From a virus: DNA of 37,740 nucleotides. The stretch covers positions 1 to 37,740 of the IMG/VR virus record IMGVR_UViG_3300017782_000068, one strand, 5' to 3'. Below, one piece after another: positions 1 through 5,301 of the stretch. A program made the position numbers and the translations under genes. The first letter of the stretch is position 1. Each line of letters begins with the position of its first letter. A model generated the notes under the pieces. The model had not been told where the DNA came from, did no database searches, and saw nothing but the letters and a program-made list of their open reading frames with translations.

Positions 1-239
1 TCAGCAGCATCAACAGCATAAGAAGCACCAGAAGCAAAATAAGCAGCAGAAGCAGCCTCAGCACAAGTAGCCATGTAAGCAGCATAAGCAGCCCTATAAA
101 GAGCATAAGCAGCAGCAGCATCAGTAATATCATTAGTACGAGCAGCTTCATAATTACTCTTCAACTCTTTTTGGTTCACTAAGTCATTGTTTTGTAGCCA
201 TTGTATTACTGGTAGGATGTGTGGATTAAGTTTATTCAT
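1..239 (-). CDS. Alanine/tyrosine-rich small protein, C-terminus cut by window edge
   Basis: This is an open minus-strand frame of 79 codons running off the left edge. It starts at the ATG 237-239, preceded by a TGGAG ribosome binding site about 6 bases upstream. The first 35 residues are ordinary (MNKLNPHILPVIQWLQ at the start). From about residue 36 the protein becomes a low-complexity run of Ala with Tyr, Ser and Arg, for example AAAAYALYRAAYAAYMA. Such Ala/Tyr-rich tails occur in small unannotated phage proteins. I do not recognise a function. The composition suggests a long amphipathic helix or repeat, but that is inference. Its leader shares a 14-base sequence with the leader of the first late gene (4586-4599). 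Confidence 0.6.
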   Translation of the reverse strand, partial: MNKLNPHILPVIQWLQNNDLVNQKELKSNYEAARTNDITDAAAAYALYRAAYAAYMATCAEAASAAYFASGASYAVDAA

Positions 240-247
240 TGTTAACT

Positions 248-284
248 CCAGTTGAACTTGAGAAGCCAACTGGATAAGCTGGCT
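248..284 (-). promoter_or_regulatory. Two mutually exclusive hairpins at the ribosome binding site of the Ala-rich gene
   Basis: CCAGTTG (248-254) pairs with CAACTGG (267-273), a 7-bp stem with a 12-base loop. On the minus strand the gene-proximal arm covers part of the TGGAG ribosome binding site. An alternative 5-bp stem, AGCCA (264-268) with TGGCT (280-284), shares bases with the first and would release the site. The pairing is read from the sequence; a switching role is inference. Confidence 0.35.
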
Positions 285-343
285 ATGTTATGGGTTAGAA
301 TAAGGGTTAGGTATGGTTTGGCATTTGAGGCGTTATAGCAGCA

Positions 344-649
344 TTATTTTTGCCAAATGTAAAAATCAGGTAAATAGTCCAAAGTCAGAGAAAAGTCTTC
401 TTTAAACTTATACTCAACAGCAATTACATCCTTGCCTACGTAAGCGCCACTAGCTCTATTTCTGTTACAAGCATCAGCATTGAAGGTTACAACTTCTATA
501 TCCTCATCCCGTATATGCTTGTTAGGGAAGTCCTTCTTAATCTCGCTAGCTAGATGGTTCATCAGCTCTATGCTCATTACTAGCTCTACAGTACATACTG
601 TGACTTTATTACGAGCAGGTGAGAAGTACTTGTGTAAAGATACATTCAT
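344..649 (-). CDS. Small hypothetical phage protein, 101 aa
   Basis: The start is ATG at 647-649 with a GGGAG ribosome binding site about 9 bases upstream, which also spans the stop of the preceding gene. Only 6 bases separate the two genes, so they are probably co-transcribed. The protein is a mixed alpha/beta-looking, slightly charged polypeptide with no signal peptide or membrane segment. The middle contains DFPNKHIRDEDIEVVTFNAD and the end is aromatic (LDYLPDFYIWQK). I do not recognise the family. It belongs to a run of four small minus-strand genes of the kind phages use for early host take-over, but no function can be read from the sequence. Confidence 0.6.
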   Translation of the reverse strand: MNVSLHKYFSPARNKVTVCTVELVMSIELMNHLASEIKKDFPNKHIRDEDIEVVTFNADACNRNRASGAYVGKDVIAVEYKFKEDFSLTLDYLPDFYIWQK

Positions 650-655
650 GGCTCA

Positions 656-874
656 TTACTCCCAATCTTTGGTTAGGAAAGCAAACATAACCTCATCAAG
701 TGTTCTGACGTTGAGTTCAGTACCATCCCACAACTCAGTTACTGTAACAGGATGTCCTTCGTAGACAGTTAGGCTTAGTTCACTACGTGGGTCTTCTGCG
801 TTTACATCATAAGTCTCAAGATACATTCTTCTTAAATGTGCTTCATTAACGTGTGTTTCATTAGCGTGTTTCAT
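656..874 (-). CDS. Small acidic hypothetical protein, 72 aa
   Basis: The start is ATG at 872-874. The leader is a 25-base sequence repeated exactly in front of the next upstream gene (1168-1192). The ribosome binding site is probably AAGAGAA, some 7-8 bases before the ATG. The protein is acidic, with no membrane segment, and the middle (LSLTVYEGHPVTVTELWDG) looks like beta strands. The previous gene's stop codon lies inside this gene's leader, so the genes are tightly coupled. I do not recognise the family. Confidence 0.6.
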   Translation of the reverse strand: MKHANETHVNEAHLRRMYLETYDVNAEDPRSELSLTVYEGHPVTVTELWDGTELNVRTLDEVMFAFLTKDWE

Positions 875-896
875 GATAGGTTCTCTTAGTTAGTTG
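872..896 (-). repeat. Repeated gene leader, copy 1 (25 bases)
   Basis: Bases 872-896 are identical to 1168-1192. Both copies end exactly at the ATG of a minus-strand gene and carry the ribosome binding site AAGAGAA. One mismatch beyond the 25 bases, similarity continues for about five more. In this copy the leader also supplies the last codons and stop of the gene at 886-1170. Confidence 0.8.
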
Positions 897-1170
897 GTTG
901 ATGTCGTATTACGTTGATAACGTCCATAGATTTTTTAGTTAATAAGCTTAGGTCTTGCAGCTTTTGCAAGAACTCAGTCATGAGACTATGCTCAGTAAGA
1001 GTAAGCTCAAGGTCTTTTGCTGCTTCGCTTAAGCGCAGTCTGTTATTGTTGCTGATGTAGACTTGGTTCTTTGTGCTAACAGTAAGCTCACCTAAGTCTA
1101 GGTTTAATTGCTCTTTGAATTTTGCTTTAAATAAAGAGTGTAAGTGGATAACAGTGGTAGTAGCAGTCAT
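886..1170 (-). CDS. Small hypothetical protein, 94 aa
   Basis: The start is ATG at 1168-1170, directly after the second copy of the 25-base leader. The protein looks mostly helical, with a Leu-rich middle and end (LELTLTEHSLMTEFLQKLQD). It has no membrane segment or recognisable motif. The last codons (Pro-Thr-Asn-stop) fall within the leader repeat of the next gene, as if a gene-plus-leader unit had been inserted or duplicated here. A 134-base gap with three hairpins lies upstream. The function is unknown. Confidence 0.6.
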   Translation of the reverse strand: MTATTTVIHLHSLFKAKFKEQLNLDLGELTVSTKNQVYISNNNRLRLSEAAKDLELTLTEHSLMTEFLQKLQDLSLLTKKSMDVINVIRHQPTN

Positions 1171-1192
1171 GATAGGTTCTCTTAGTTAGTTG
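1168..1192 (-). repeat. Repeated gene leader, copy 2 (25 bases)
   Basis: This is identical to 872-896 and has the same position relative to an ATG. See that entry. Confidence 0.8.
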
Positions 1193-1203
1193 ATTGATAC
1201 CTC

Positions 1204-1296
1204 ATGCCCGTTAGGGCATTTGTATGGCTATATGAGAGGCTATCTCATAGGTGTGATTGTAAGGTAAGCCATTAGCTCTACCCGTCAAGGTAGAGC
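1204..1296 (-). promoter_or_regulatory. Three tandem hairpins in the 1171-1304 gap
   Basis: Three perfect inverted repeats sit in series. The first is ATGCCC/GGGCAT (1204-1209 with 1214-1219, loop of 4). The second is TATGAGA/TCTCATA (1231-1237 with 1243-1249, loop of 5). The third is GCTCTACC/GGTAGAGC (1275-1282 with 1289-1296, loop of 6). None is followed by a convincing U-tract on the minus strand, so simple terminators are unlikely. The gap lies between the end of the gene at 1305-1577 and the start of the one at 886-1170. It could be a structured leader, a processed spacer or a promoter region. Confidence 0.55.
1207..1259 (-). promoter_or_regulatory. Duplicated leader element, copy 1
   Basis: The left border (plus strand) is CCCGTTAGGG and the right border is TATCTC(ATA)GGTGTGATTG. 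A diverged copy lies at 1623-1673. Both copies sit about 35-100 bases upstream of the ATG of a minus-strand gene. The CCC-GTTA-GGG border forms a small hairpin in both. Position and duplication suggest a shared promoter or leader. A link to the vRNAP is inference. Confidence 0.45.
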
Positions 1297-1304
1297 CGTA
1301 TAGG

Positions 1305-1577
1305 CTAGTTGTTTAGTTCATTTATTAAGAGAGAGTTGAGTTTGTCTGTAATGAGCTTTTTGGTCTCTGCGCTTACATCCAGATCTTCCGCATCTTGTAT
1401 GCGACTAAGTATCTCATCGACTTTGGTTGTATTAAGCACTTCATTAAGTTCATCCTTGGCCTCTTTAGTTGCTTTAGAGTATCTGTCGAAGTCTGCAGCA
1501 AAGTGAGAGATGATTGAATTGACTAGAGTGGATAATGTAACTAGTGATTTTAAGGTGGCTGTGACAGCTTTGAGCAT
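1305..1577 (-). CDS. Small hypothetical helical protein, 90 aa
   Basis: The start is ATG at 1575-1577, with an AAGAGGA ribosome binding site about 8-9 bases upstream. The first 28 residues are moderately hydrophobic (LKSLVTLSTLVNSIISHFAA), possibly an amphipathic or weak membrane helix. A charged, coiled-coil-like stretch follows (residues about 30-80). I do not recognise a family. It is the first small gene after the fibre genes on this strand, preceded by its own copy of the duplicated leader element, which suggests it begins a separate transcript. Confidence 0.6.
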   Translation of the reverse strand: MLKAVTATLKSLVTLSTLVNSIISHFAADFDRYSKATKEAKDELNEVLNTTKVDEILSRIQDAEDLDVSAETKKLITDKLNSLLINELNN

Positions 1578-1622
1578 TGGTTAGTCCTCTTGCTAATAGG
1601 TTGGTTAAGTTTAGTCCCAACA

Positions 1623-1673
1623 CCCGTTAGGGTAGCGTACAGAGAGCAGGGGGGGGGTATCTCGGTGTGATTG
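1623..1673 (-). promoter_or_regulatory. Duplicated leader element, copy 2, with a G9 tract
   Basis: It has the same borders as 1207-1259: CCCGTTAGGG at 1623-1632 and TATCTCGGTGTGATTG at 1658-1673. Between them is an uninterrupted run of nine G (1649-1657) that the other copy lacks. It lies about 46-96 bases upstream of the ATG at 1577. An AT-rich stretch with TATA-like hexamers follows at about 1685-1725 and might hold a host-type promoter, though no good -35 is seen. Confidence 0.45.
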
Positions 1674-1777
1674 GCTAGGTGTGCCCTATATTAGACCTAT
1701 ATCCATATTATATAAAATTTACCAACCTTTTCCCTGAATGCGGTATCTATTGCTGAGGCGCATAATAACAGCACTTG

Positions 1778-1806
1778 GCTCAAGCGTAAAGCTCATCCTT
1801 GAGCTT
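1778..1806 (-). terminator. Possible terminator or alternative hairpins after the fibre gene
   Basis: AAGCTCA (1789-1795) pairs with TGAGCTT (1800-1806), a 7-bp stem with a 4-base loop. An overlapping alternative, GCTCAAG (1778-1784) with CTTGAGC (1798-1804), excludes it. They lie 20 bases beyond the stop of the minus-strand gene at 1826. On the minus strand the first stem is followed only by TTTACG, a poor U-tract, so the terminator call is tentative. Confidence 0.35.
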
Positions 1807-1825
1807 CAGGTACAACCTACGTCCT

Positions 1826-3439
1826 CTAAGGTGTTGTATTGACGTCTACTAGTCCCATAGCAGTAAGTGCAGAGATTAAAGAAGAAAGTGCCGTACCATC
1901 AGTCAGGGAGCCAGTTACGGTAGGTTTGCTAGTAGGAGCACTACCGTTGAACCCTATTGAACCAGATAAACTAATAGTACCGTCAGCCTGTACTGCAAAA
2001 GTTTCTTGGTTAGCTATATTTAGGATTGAAAGTATTTTTTCTGTATCAAGCGCTCTATCATTTTTAAGCTGAAGTTCGCCAAGTGAGTCAGTTACGCCAA
2101 TTTGTGGTTGCATGCTATTTTGATAAGCAGCACCTAATGTTGTTGTTGATGAAGTAGCCCCAGATGCTGCACTCTCGCCGAATTTACCAGCAGGTATAAA
2201 TTTAGCTCTTGTTGAGTCCTTTAAAGTAGATGTATTACCCCCTCTAACTACTAAGTAGCAACGTAATAAGAAACCAGTTAGGTCATCCGACTTATCAAAA
2301 GCTTCACTGAAAATAGCACCTTCAGCTTCAGCTAGACTATTATATCTGTCTTGGCCAAAGTGTATTGCGAATGTGCCGCTTGATCTTTCAATGTACACTC
2401 TTTGTATTTGCCATCTATTGCCAGCAACTGCACCATTAGGACCAGCAGCAGTGCTAGTAACGCCATCATCATAAACATTTGCAATAATTGTATCTGTGAA
2501 AGTGTTAAAGAAGCCACCTGCAGGGTTTCGCCATACGTAAACAAATGTAAATCCAGTAACAGGCAAGGCTTCTATAACGTTAGGGTTTTTACTGTTAGAT
2601 TGGCTACTAACACCGCCAAAGGATACTGCGCCACCAGATATATCAAGTTTCATGTTAGCGCCATTAGGCGAAATGACGTTACCTGATATATTCATAGTGC
2701 CAATAGCAACATATAAATCATAGACACTCGCCGCTAAGCGAGAATTTAATACTGTAGTAAAATCATTAAACGCCGTTATGGTTGTTAGGTCTGGATGACC
2801 AACACTACCAATGACAGCAACGTCTCTTGCTGCTTCATAGAAAAATGGCGTATTAGACTTAACTACTTCCCCGTTTATATCTATGCCTACAGCCGTAATT
2901 AGCTGACTACCTAAGTTAAGGGGGTCTTCGCCAACAGAACCAGCAAAGTTAATGCGTTTAATTCTAGGGTTCTCTAAGTCAGTGTAATCTGCAACATCAA
3001 CTACACCCGGCGCAATATCAAATTTTGCTGCGTTATTTGCGTTAATGGTTTTTTCGCAGCCACTTACCCAGCAGCTAGAGAGTGAGCCAATAAGTGAATT
3101 TATAAATGGTTCGCCAATCCAATTTTGCCCATCAAGCCTAAAAAAGACTACGCTACCTATTTGAATAGAGATGTTATTTACTACAACTATGTTGGTAGAG
3201 TCAGGCGTAAGTGAAACAAAAAAAGAAGTTGCTCCATTAGTAGGCAAAGCTATTTCTTGGCTATTGCCTGTTGCGGTTGTAGTAATAGCAACGCCTGAGT
3301 AGGCATTAACAGTTTCTTGTGTGGTTGCAGCATCTTGCGCAGGGTCCGTAATAGCCCAAACTCTAGTTACTCTGTTTAATGCCTGACTCTGGCTTGACGT
3401 TAGGCCTTCTCCTTTTACTGGAGGTAATTGATAAGTCAT
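1826..3439 (-). CDS. Fibre-like phage structural protein, 537 aa
   Basis: The start is ATG at 3437-3439, overlapping the stop of the preceding gene (TAATG), with GAGGTAG as ribosome binding site. The sequence is rich in Ser, Thr, Asn, Gly and Val with many short beta-like stretches and few charges, typical of trimeric phage fibres or spikes. The C-terminus (about residues 495-537: GFNGSAPTSKPTVTGS, then LSSLISALTAMGLVD, then Asn-Thr-Thr) resembles a C-terminal motif I know from several phage head-fibre or tail-fibre proteins. It is likely a virion surface protein, but whether it sits on head or tail cannot be read. It is encoded outside and opposite to the late operon. N4 likewise encodes its head decoration protein gp17 away from its other late structural genes, so a capsid decoration role is one option. 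Confidence 0.6.
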   Translation of the reverse strand: MTYQLPPVKGEGLTSSQSQALNRVTRVWAITDPAQDAATTQETVNAYSGVAITTTATGNSQEIALPTNGATSFFVSLTPDSTNIVVVNNISIQIGSVVFFRLDGQNWIGEPFINSLIGSLSSCWVSGCEKTINANNAAKFDIAPGVVDVADYTDLENPRIKRINFAGSVGEDPLNLGSQLITAVGIDINGEVVKSNTPFFYEAARDVAVIGSVGHPDLTTITAFNDFTTVLNSRLAASVYDLYVAIGTMNISGNVISPNGANMKLDISGGAVSFGGVSSQSNSKNPNVIEALPVTGFTFVYVWRNPAGGFFNTFTDTIIANVYDDGVTSTAAGPNGAVAGNRWQIQRVYIERSSGTFAIHFGQDRYNSLAEAEGAIFSEAFDKSDDLTGFLLRCYLVVRGGNTSTLKDSTRAKFIPAGKFGESAASGATSSTTTLGAAYQNSMQPQIGVTDSLGELQLKNDRALDTEKILSILNIANQETFAVQADGTISLSGSIGFNGSAPTSKPTVTGSLTDGTALSSLISALTAMGLVDVNTTP

Positions 3440-3828
3440 TATGCTACCTCGCTGCTTGAGTTAATTTCGACTCTATAATGGCTTGCGCCAGATACACCGT
3501 TGAAAGTAACTTTTATGTATCTGAGGGGTATGGTAGTGTTTGGTCTAGGGTAAACAGGGTTACCTAGAGTAATGGTGCCGTCAGATAGTTCGGCATAGTC
3601 AACATTATTTTCGCTACCTTCTACTGTAACAGTGCCAGTCATACTAGCTAAAGGTACAGTGGCATTACCATTTGCATCATTTGCAAAACTCATATTAACA
3701 AAAGTATTGTATTTGACGTCATGGCTGCTTTTTACAATTGCTTGTGTTTCTGTTGTGTCGCTGACGGGATTGAATTTAGGGTTACCTTCAATTTGGGTAG
3801 GTATGTGTACTGGGTTATCTTTTTGCAT
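3439..3828 (-). CDS. Small beta-rich structural companion, 129 aa
   Basis: The start is ATG at 3826-3828. Its stop overlaps the start of the fibre-like gene by one base, so the two are translationally coupled and probably act together. The sequence looks like one beta-sandwich: repeated valine/threonine strands (TGTVTVEGSENN), a proline turn, and an end reading GVSGASHYRVEI. This resembles jelly-roll or discoidin-like domains of phage attachment or decoration proteins, an impression rather than a family assignment. There is no signal peptide. It could be a base or adaptor for the fibre, or a capsid decoration protein. Confidence 0.5.
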   Translation of the reverse strand: MQKDNPVHIPTQIEGNPKFNPVSDTTETQAIVKSSHDVKYNTFVNMSFANDANGNATVPLASMTGTVTVEGSENNVDYAELSDGTITLGNPVYPRPNTTIPLRYIKVTFNGVSGASHYRVEINSSSEVA

Positions 3829-3880
3829 AATAGGCCTTCACCTTGTCCTGTTAAAATGGCATGAGATAACATAAGTCTAC

Positions 3881-3886
3881 ATTATA
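3881..3886 (-). promoter_or_regulatory. Possible -10 box for the fibre pair
   Basis: The minus strand reads TATAAT at 3886-3881 in a very AT-rich stretch about 55 bases before the ATG at 3828. No convincing -35 hexamer lies 16-18 bases upstream, so this is only a candidate. Confidence 0.25.
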
Positions 3887-3924
3887 TTTATATACTCTTC
3901 TATTTAATTTGGTTCAGTTAAAGT

Positions 3925-3941
3925 AGCCCCCGTTGGGGGCT
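3925..3941. promoter_or_regulatory. GC-rich hairpin with three-base loop
   Basis: AGCCCCC (3925-3931) pairs perfectly with GGGGGCT (3935-3941) around the loop GTT (AAC on the minus strand). It lies between the Tad2 gene and the fibre pair, both minus strand. The following minus-strand bases, ACTTTAACTG, are a weak U-tract, so it may be a terminator. The shape (7-bp stem, 3-base loop with a central purine on the minus strand) also fits what is known of N4 vRNAP promoter hairpins. Confidence 0.5.
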
Positions 3942-3959
3942 TATTTGATATGGTTTAAA

Positions 3960-4448
3960 TTAAGCAGTTACGCACCAGTCTTCGGCTAGTATATCTGTCT
4001 GGCTAGCAACCCACGGAACAAAGCAGTTATCGGCAGTTTTCATGCCTAACCAAGCTCTTTTGTTATTGGCTGCATCAAGTACTGCAGGAGTATTTACATC
4101 GTAGCAGTTCTCATCTACTAAAGCCACGCACATGTTTTTGCCGTTCCAGCCTTTACGTGCGATGCATAAGCCTTGCTTAGCTAGCTCAATGGCATGACCA
4201 AAAGATAACTTGCCTGATTTACGATAAGCTGCTTCAAATACTTCTATAGGCGACCAAGAAATATAATTTTTATGGTTAGGGTGATTAGGTTTACCGCCAT
4301 CAAGGTATTCAACTAAATAGCCTTTTTCGTAACCGTCTTCATTGCAAGGTAACTGCCAATCGCGATAATCGCAATACTCTTGTTTTGTCATTGCTATAGC
4401 TTTAAGTTGTTTAGTGCCAATATAGCTGTTCATATTATTTGGATTCAT
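3960..4448 (-). CDS. tad2: Tad2 (DUF2829) anti-Thoeris protein with an extra N-terminal domain, 162 aa
   Basis: Residues 81-162 match the DUF2829/Tad2 family: LSFGHAIELAKQG, then ARKGWNGKNM (97-106), and the terminal signature WVASQTDILAEDW (146-158). Tad2 proteins bind and sequester the cyclic ADP-ribose isomer made by the Thoeris sensor ThsB, so the effector ThsA is not activated; they act in the host cytoplasm. Residues 1-76 form a separate domain (MTKQEYCDYRDWQLP, GYLVEYLDGGKPN, YISWSPIEVFEAAY) that I know from many phage proteins, often joined to other domains, and whose role I cannot state. The start is ATG 4446-4448 with GGAAAA four to five bases upstream. It is the first gene of the minus-strand block, next to the divergent promoter region. 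Family assignment is firm; activity is inferred from the family. Confidence 0.85.
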   Translation of the reverse strand: MNPNNMNSYIGTKQLKAIAMTKQEYCDYRDWQLPCNEDGYEKGYLVEYLDGGKPNHPNHKNYISWSPIEVFEAAYRKSGKLSFGHAIELAKQGLCIARKGWNGKNMCVALVDENCYDVNTPAVLDAANNKRAWLGMKTADNCFVPWVASQTDILAEDWCVTA

Positions 4449-4537
4449 AGTTTTTCCAGAAAGGTGAGTTTGTGTTAGTAAGGTGTGTTTTAATAGAGTG
4501 CGTTAGGTAAGTGTAGTACATAAGTTTTATCCTTTAG

Positions 4538-4567
4538 TTGTCAGCGGCTTGAAGAATACCATATAAT
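4538..4567 (+). promoter_or_regulatory. Sigma70-type promoter for the late operon
   Basis: TTGTCA (4538-4543) and a perfect TATAAT (4562-4567) are separated by 18 bases. Transcription would start near 4574, some 23 bases before the first late ATG. N4 late genes are transcribed by host RNA polymerase, helped by the phage single-stranded DNA-binding protein, so a host-type promoter here is expected. It is the best promoter seen in the window. Confidence 0.65.
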
Positions 4568-4596
4568 ACCCATAAATCAAATGCTTGGAGTTAACA

Positions 4597-5301
4597 ATGG
4601 TTCAACTAACGGAAGATCAATTTAAAGCCGCCTTACCTACAGGTATGCGCAAGAAAGTAGACCCTACCATATTGAATAATATAAATAGGGTATTAGCTAA
4701 TTCTGCTGTCGCAGAAGAACTCAGAGAAAACATAGTAGGTTTTTCCAGTGTACTTAGAGAAGGCAAGTATAAACTAGAGTCGTACATTAATGCGGTTAAA
4801 TACGTATCTTACCGTATGATGGGGGATACACAAAAGCAGAGTTATGCTAAAACATTCCCTGCTAAAATGGGCCGCTTTAAAGTAGTAAACGCTAGCGACA
4901 AGGAAATTAGTAAATACGTAAATATATATAACAAAAGTAAGTTAGTACAGGCAGTACATGAGCAATCACTTATTCCTACCCATATTCTTAATGCAGACGT
5001 TTACCAAAGAGCCATCAATGTTCAAGTGTCTTTGATGGAAGATTTGAAAGTAAGCCCCAAAGTAAGAAGTGATGCTGCTAATAGCTTACTTAATCATCTA
5101 AAGCGCCCAGAGGCGCAAAAGGTAGAGCTAGATATTGCAGTAGACAACACTTCTATTATTGCAGGCTTAAAAGAAGTCACGGATAACTTAGCTCTTCAAC
5201 AGCACCAAGCTATTACGCACGGTATAAACAATGCTAAAGATATAGCCCATCAGCGCATTATTGACGTTACTCATAAGGACATTACTAATGAGCAAAGTTA
5301 G
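4597..5301 (+). CDS. N4 gp69-like protein upstream of terminase, 234 aa
   Basis: The start is the ATG at 4597, because TGGAG lies just upstream and overlaps the in-frame TTG at 4585 that would give four more residues. The protein is mainly helical, charged and cytoplasmic-looking, with the start MVQLTEDQFKAALPTGM and no membrane segment. Its position immediately before, and overlapping by 14 bases, the large terminase gene is that of gp69 in N4. Small terminase subunits often sit here, so a DNA-recognition role in packaging is possible, but I see no clear helix-turn-helix. It is the first gene after the late promoter. Confidence 0.6.
   Translation: MVQLTEDQFKAALPTGMRKKVDPTILNNINRVLANSAVAEELRENIVGFSSVLREGKYKLESYINAVKYVSYRMMGDTQKQSYAKTFPAKMGRFKVVNASDKEISKYVNIYNKSKLVQAVHEQSLIPTHILNADVYQRAINVQVSLMEDLKVSPKVRSDAANSLLNHLKRPEAQKVELDIAVDNTSIIAGLKEVTDNLALQQHQAITHGINNAKDIAHQRIIDVTHKDITNEQS

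Noticed and set aside
1200-1300. A tRNA suggested by several stems in a row
   Set aside because: The stems follow one another instead of forming a cloverleaf, and no acceptor stem, anticodon loop of 7 or T-loop sequence is present.
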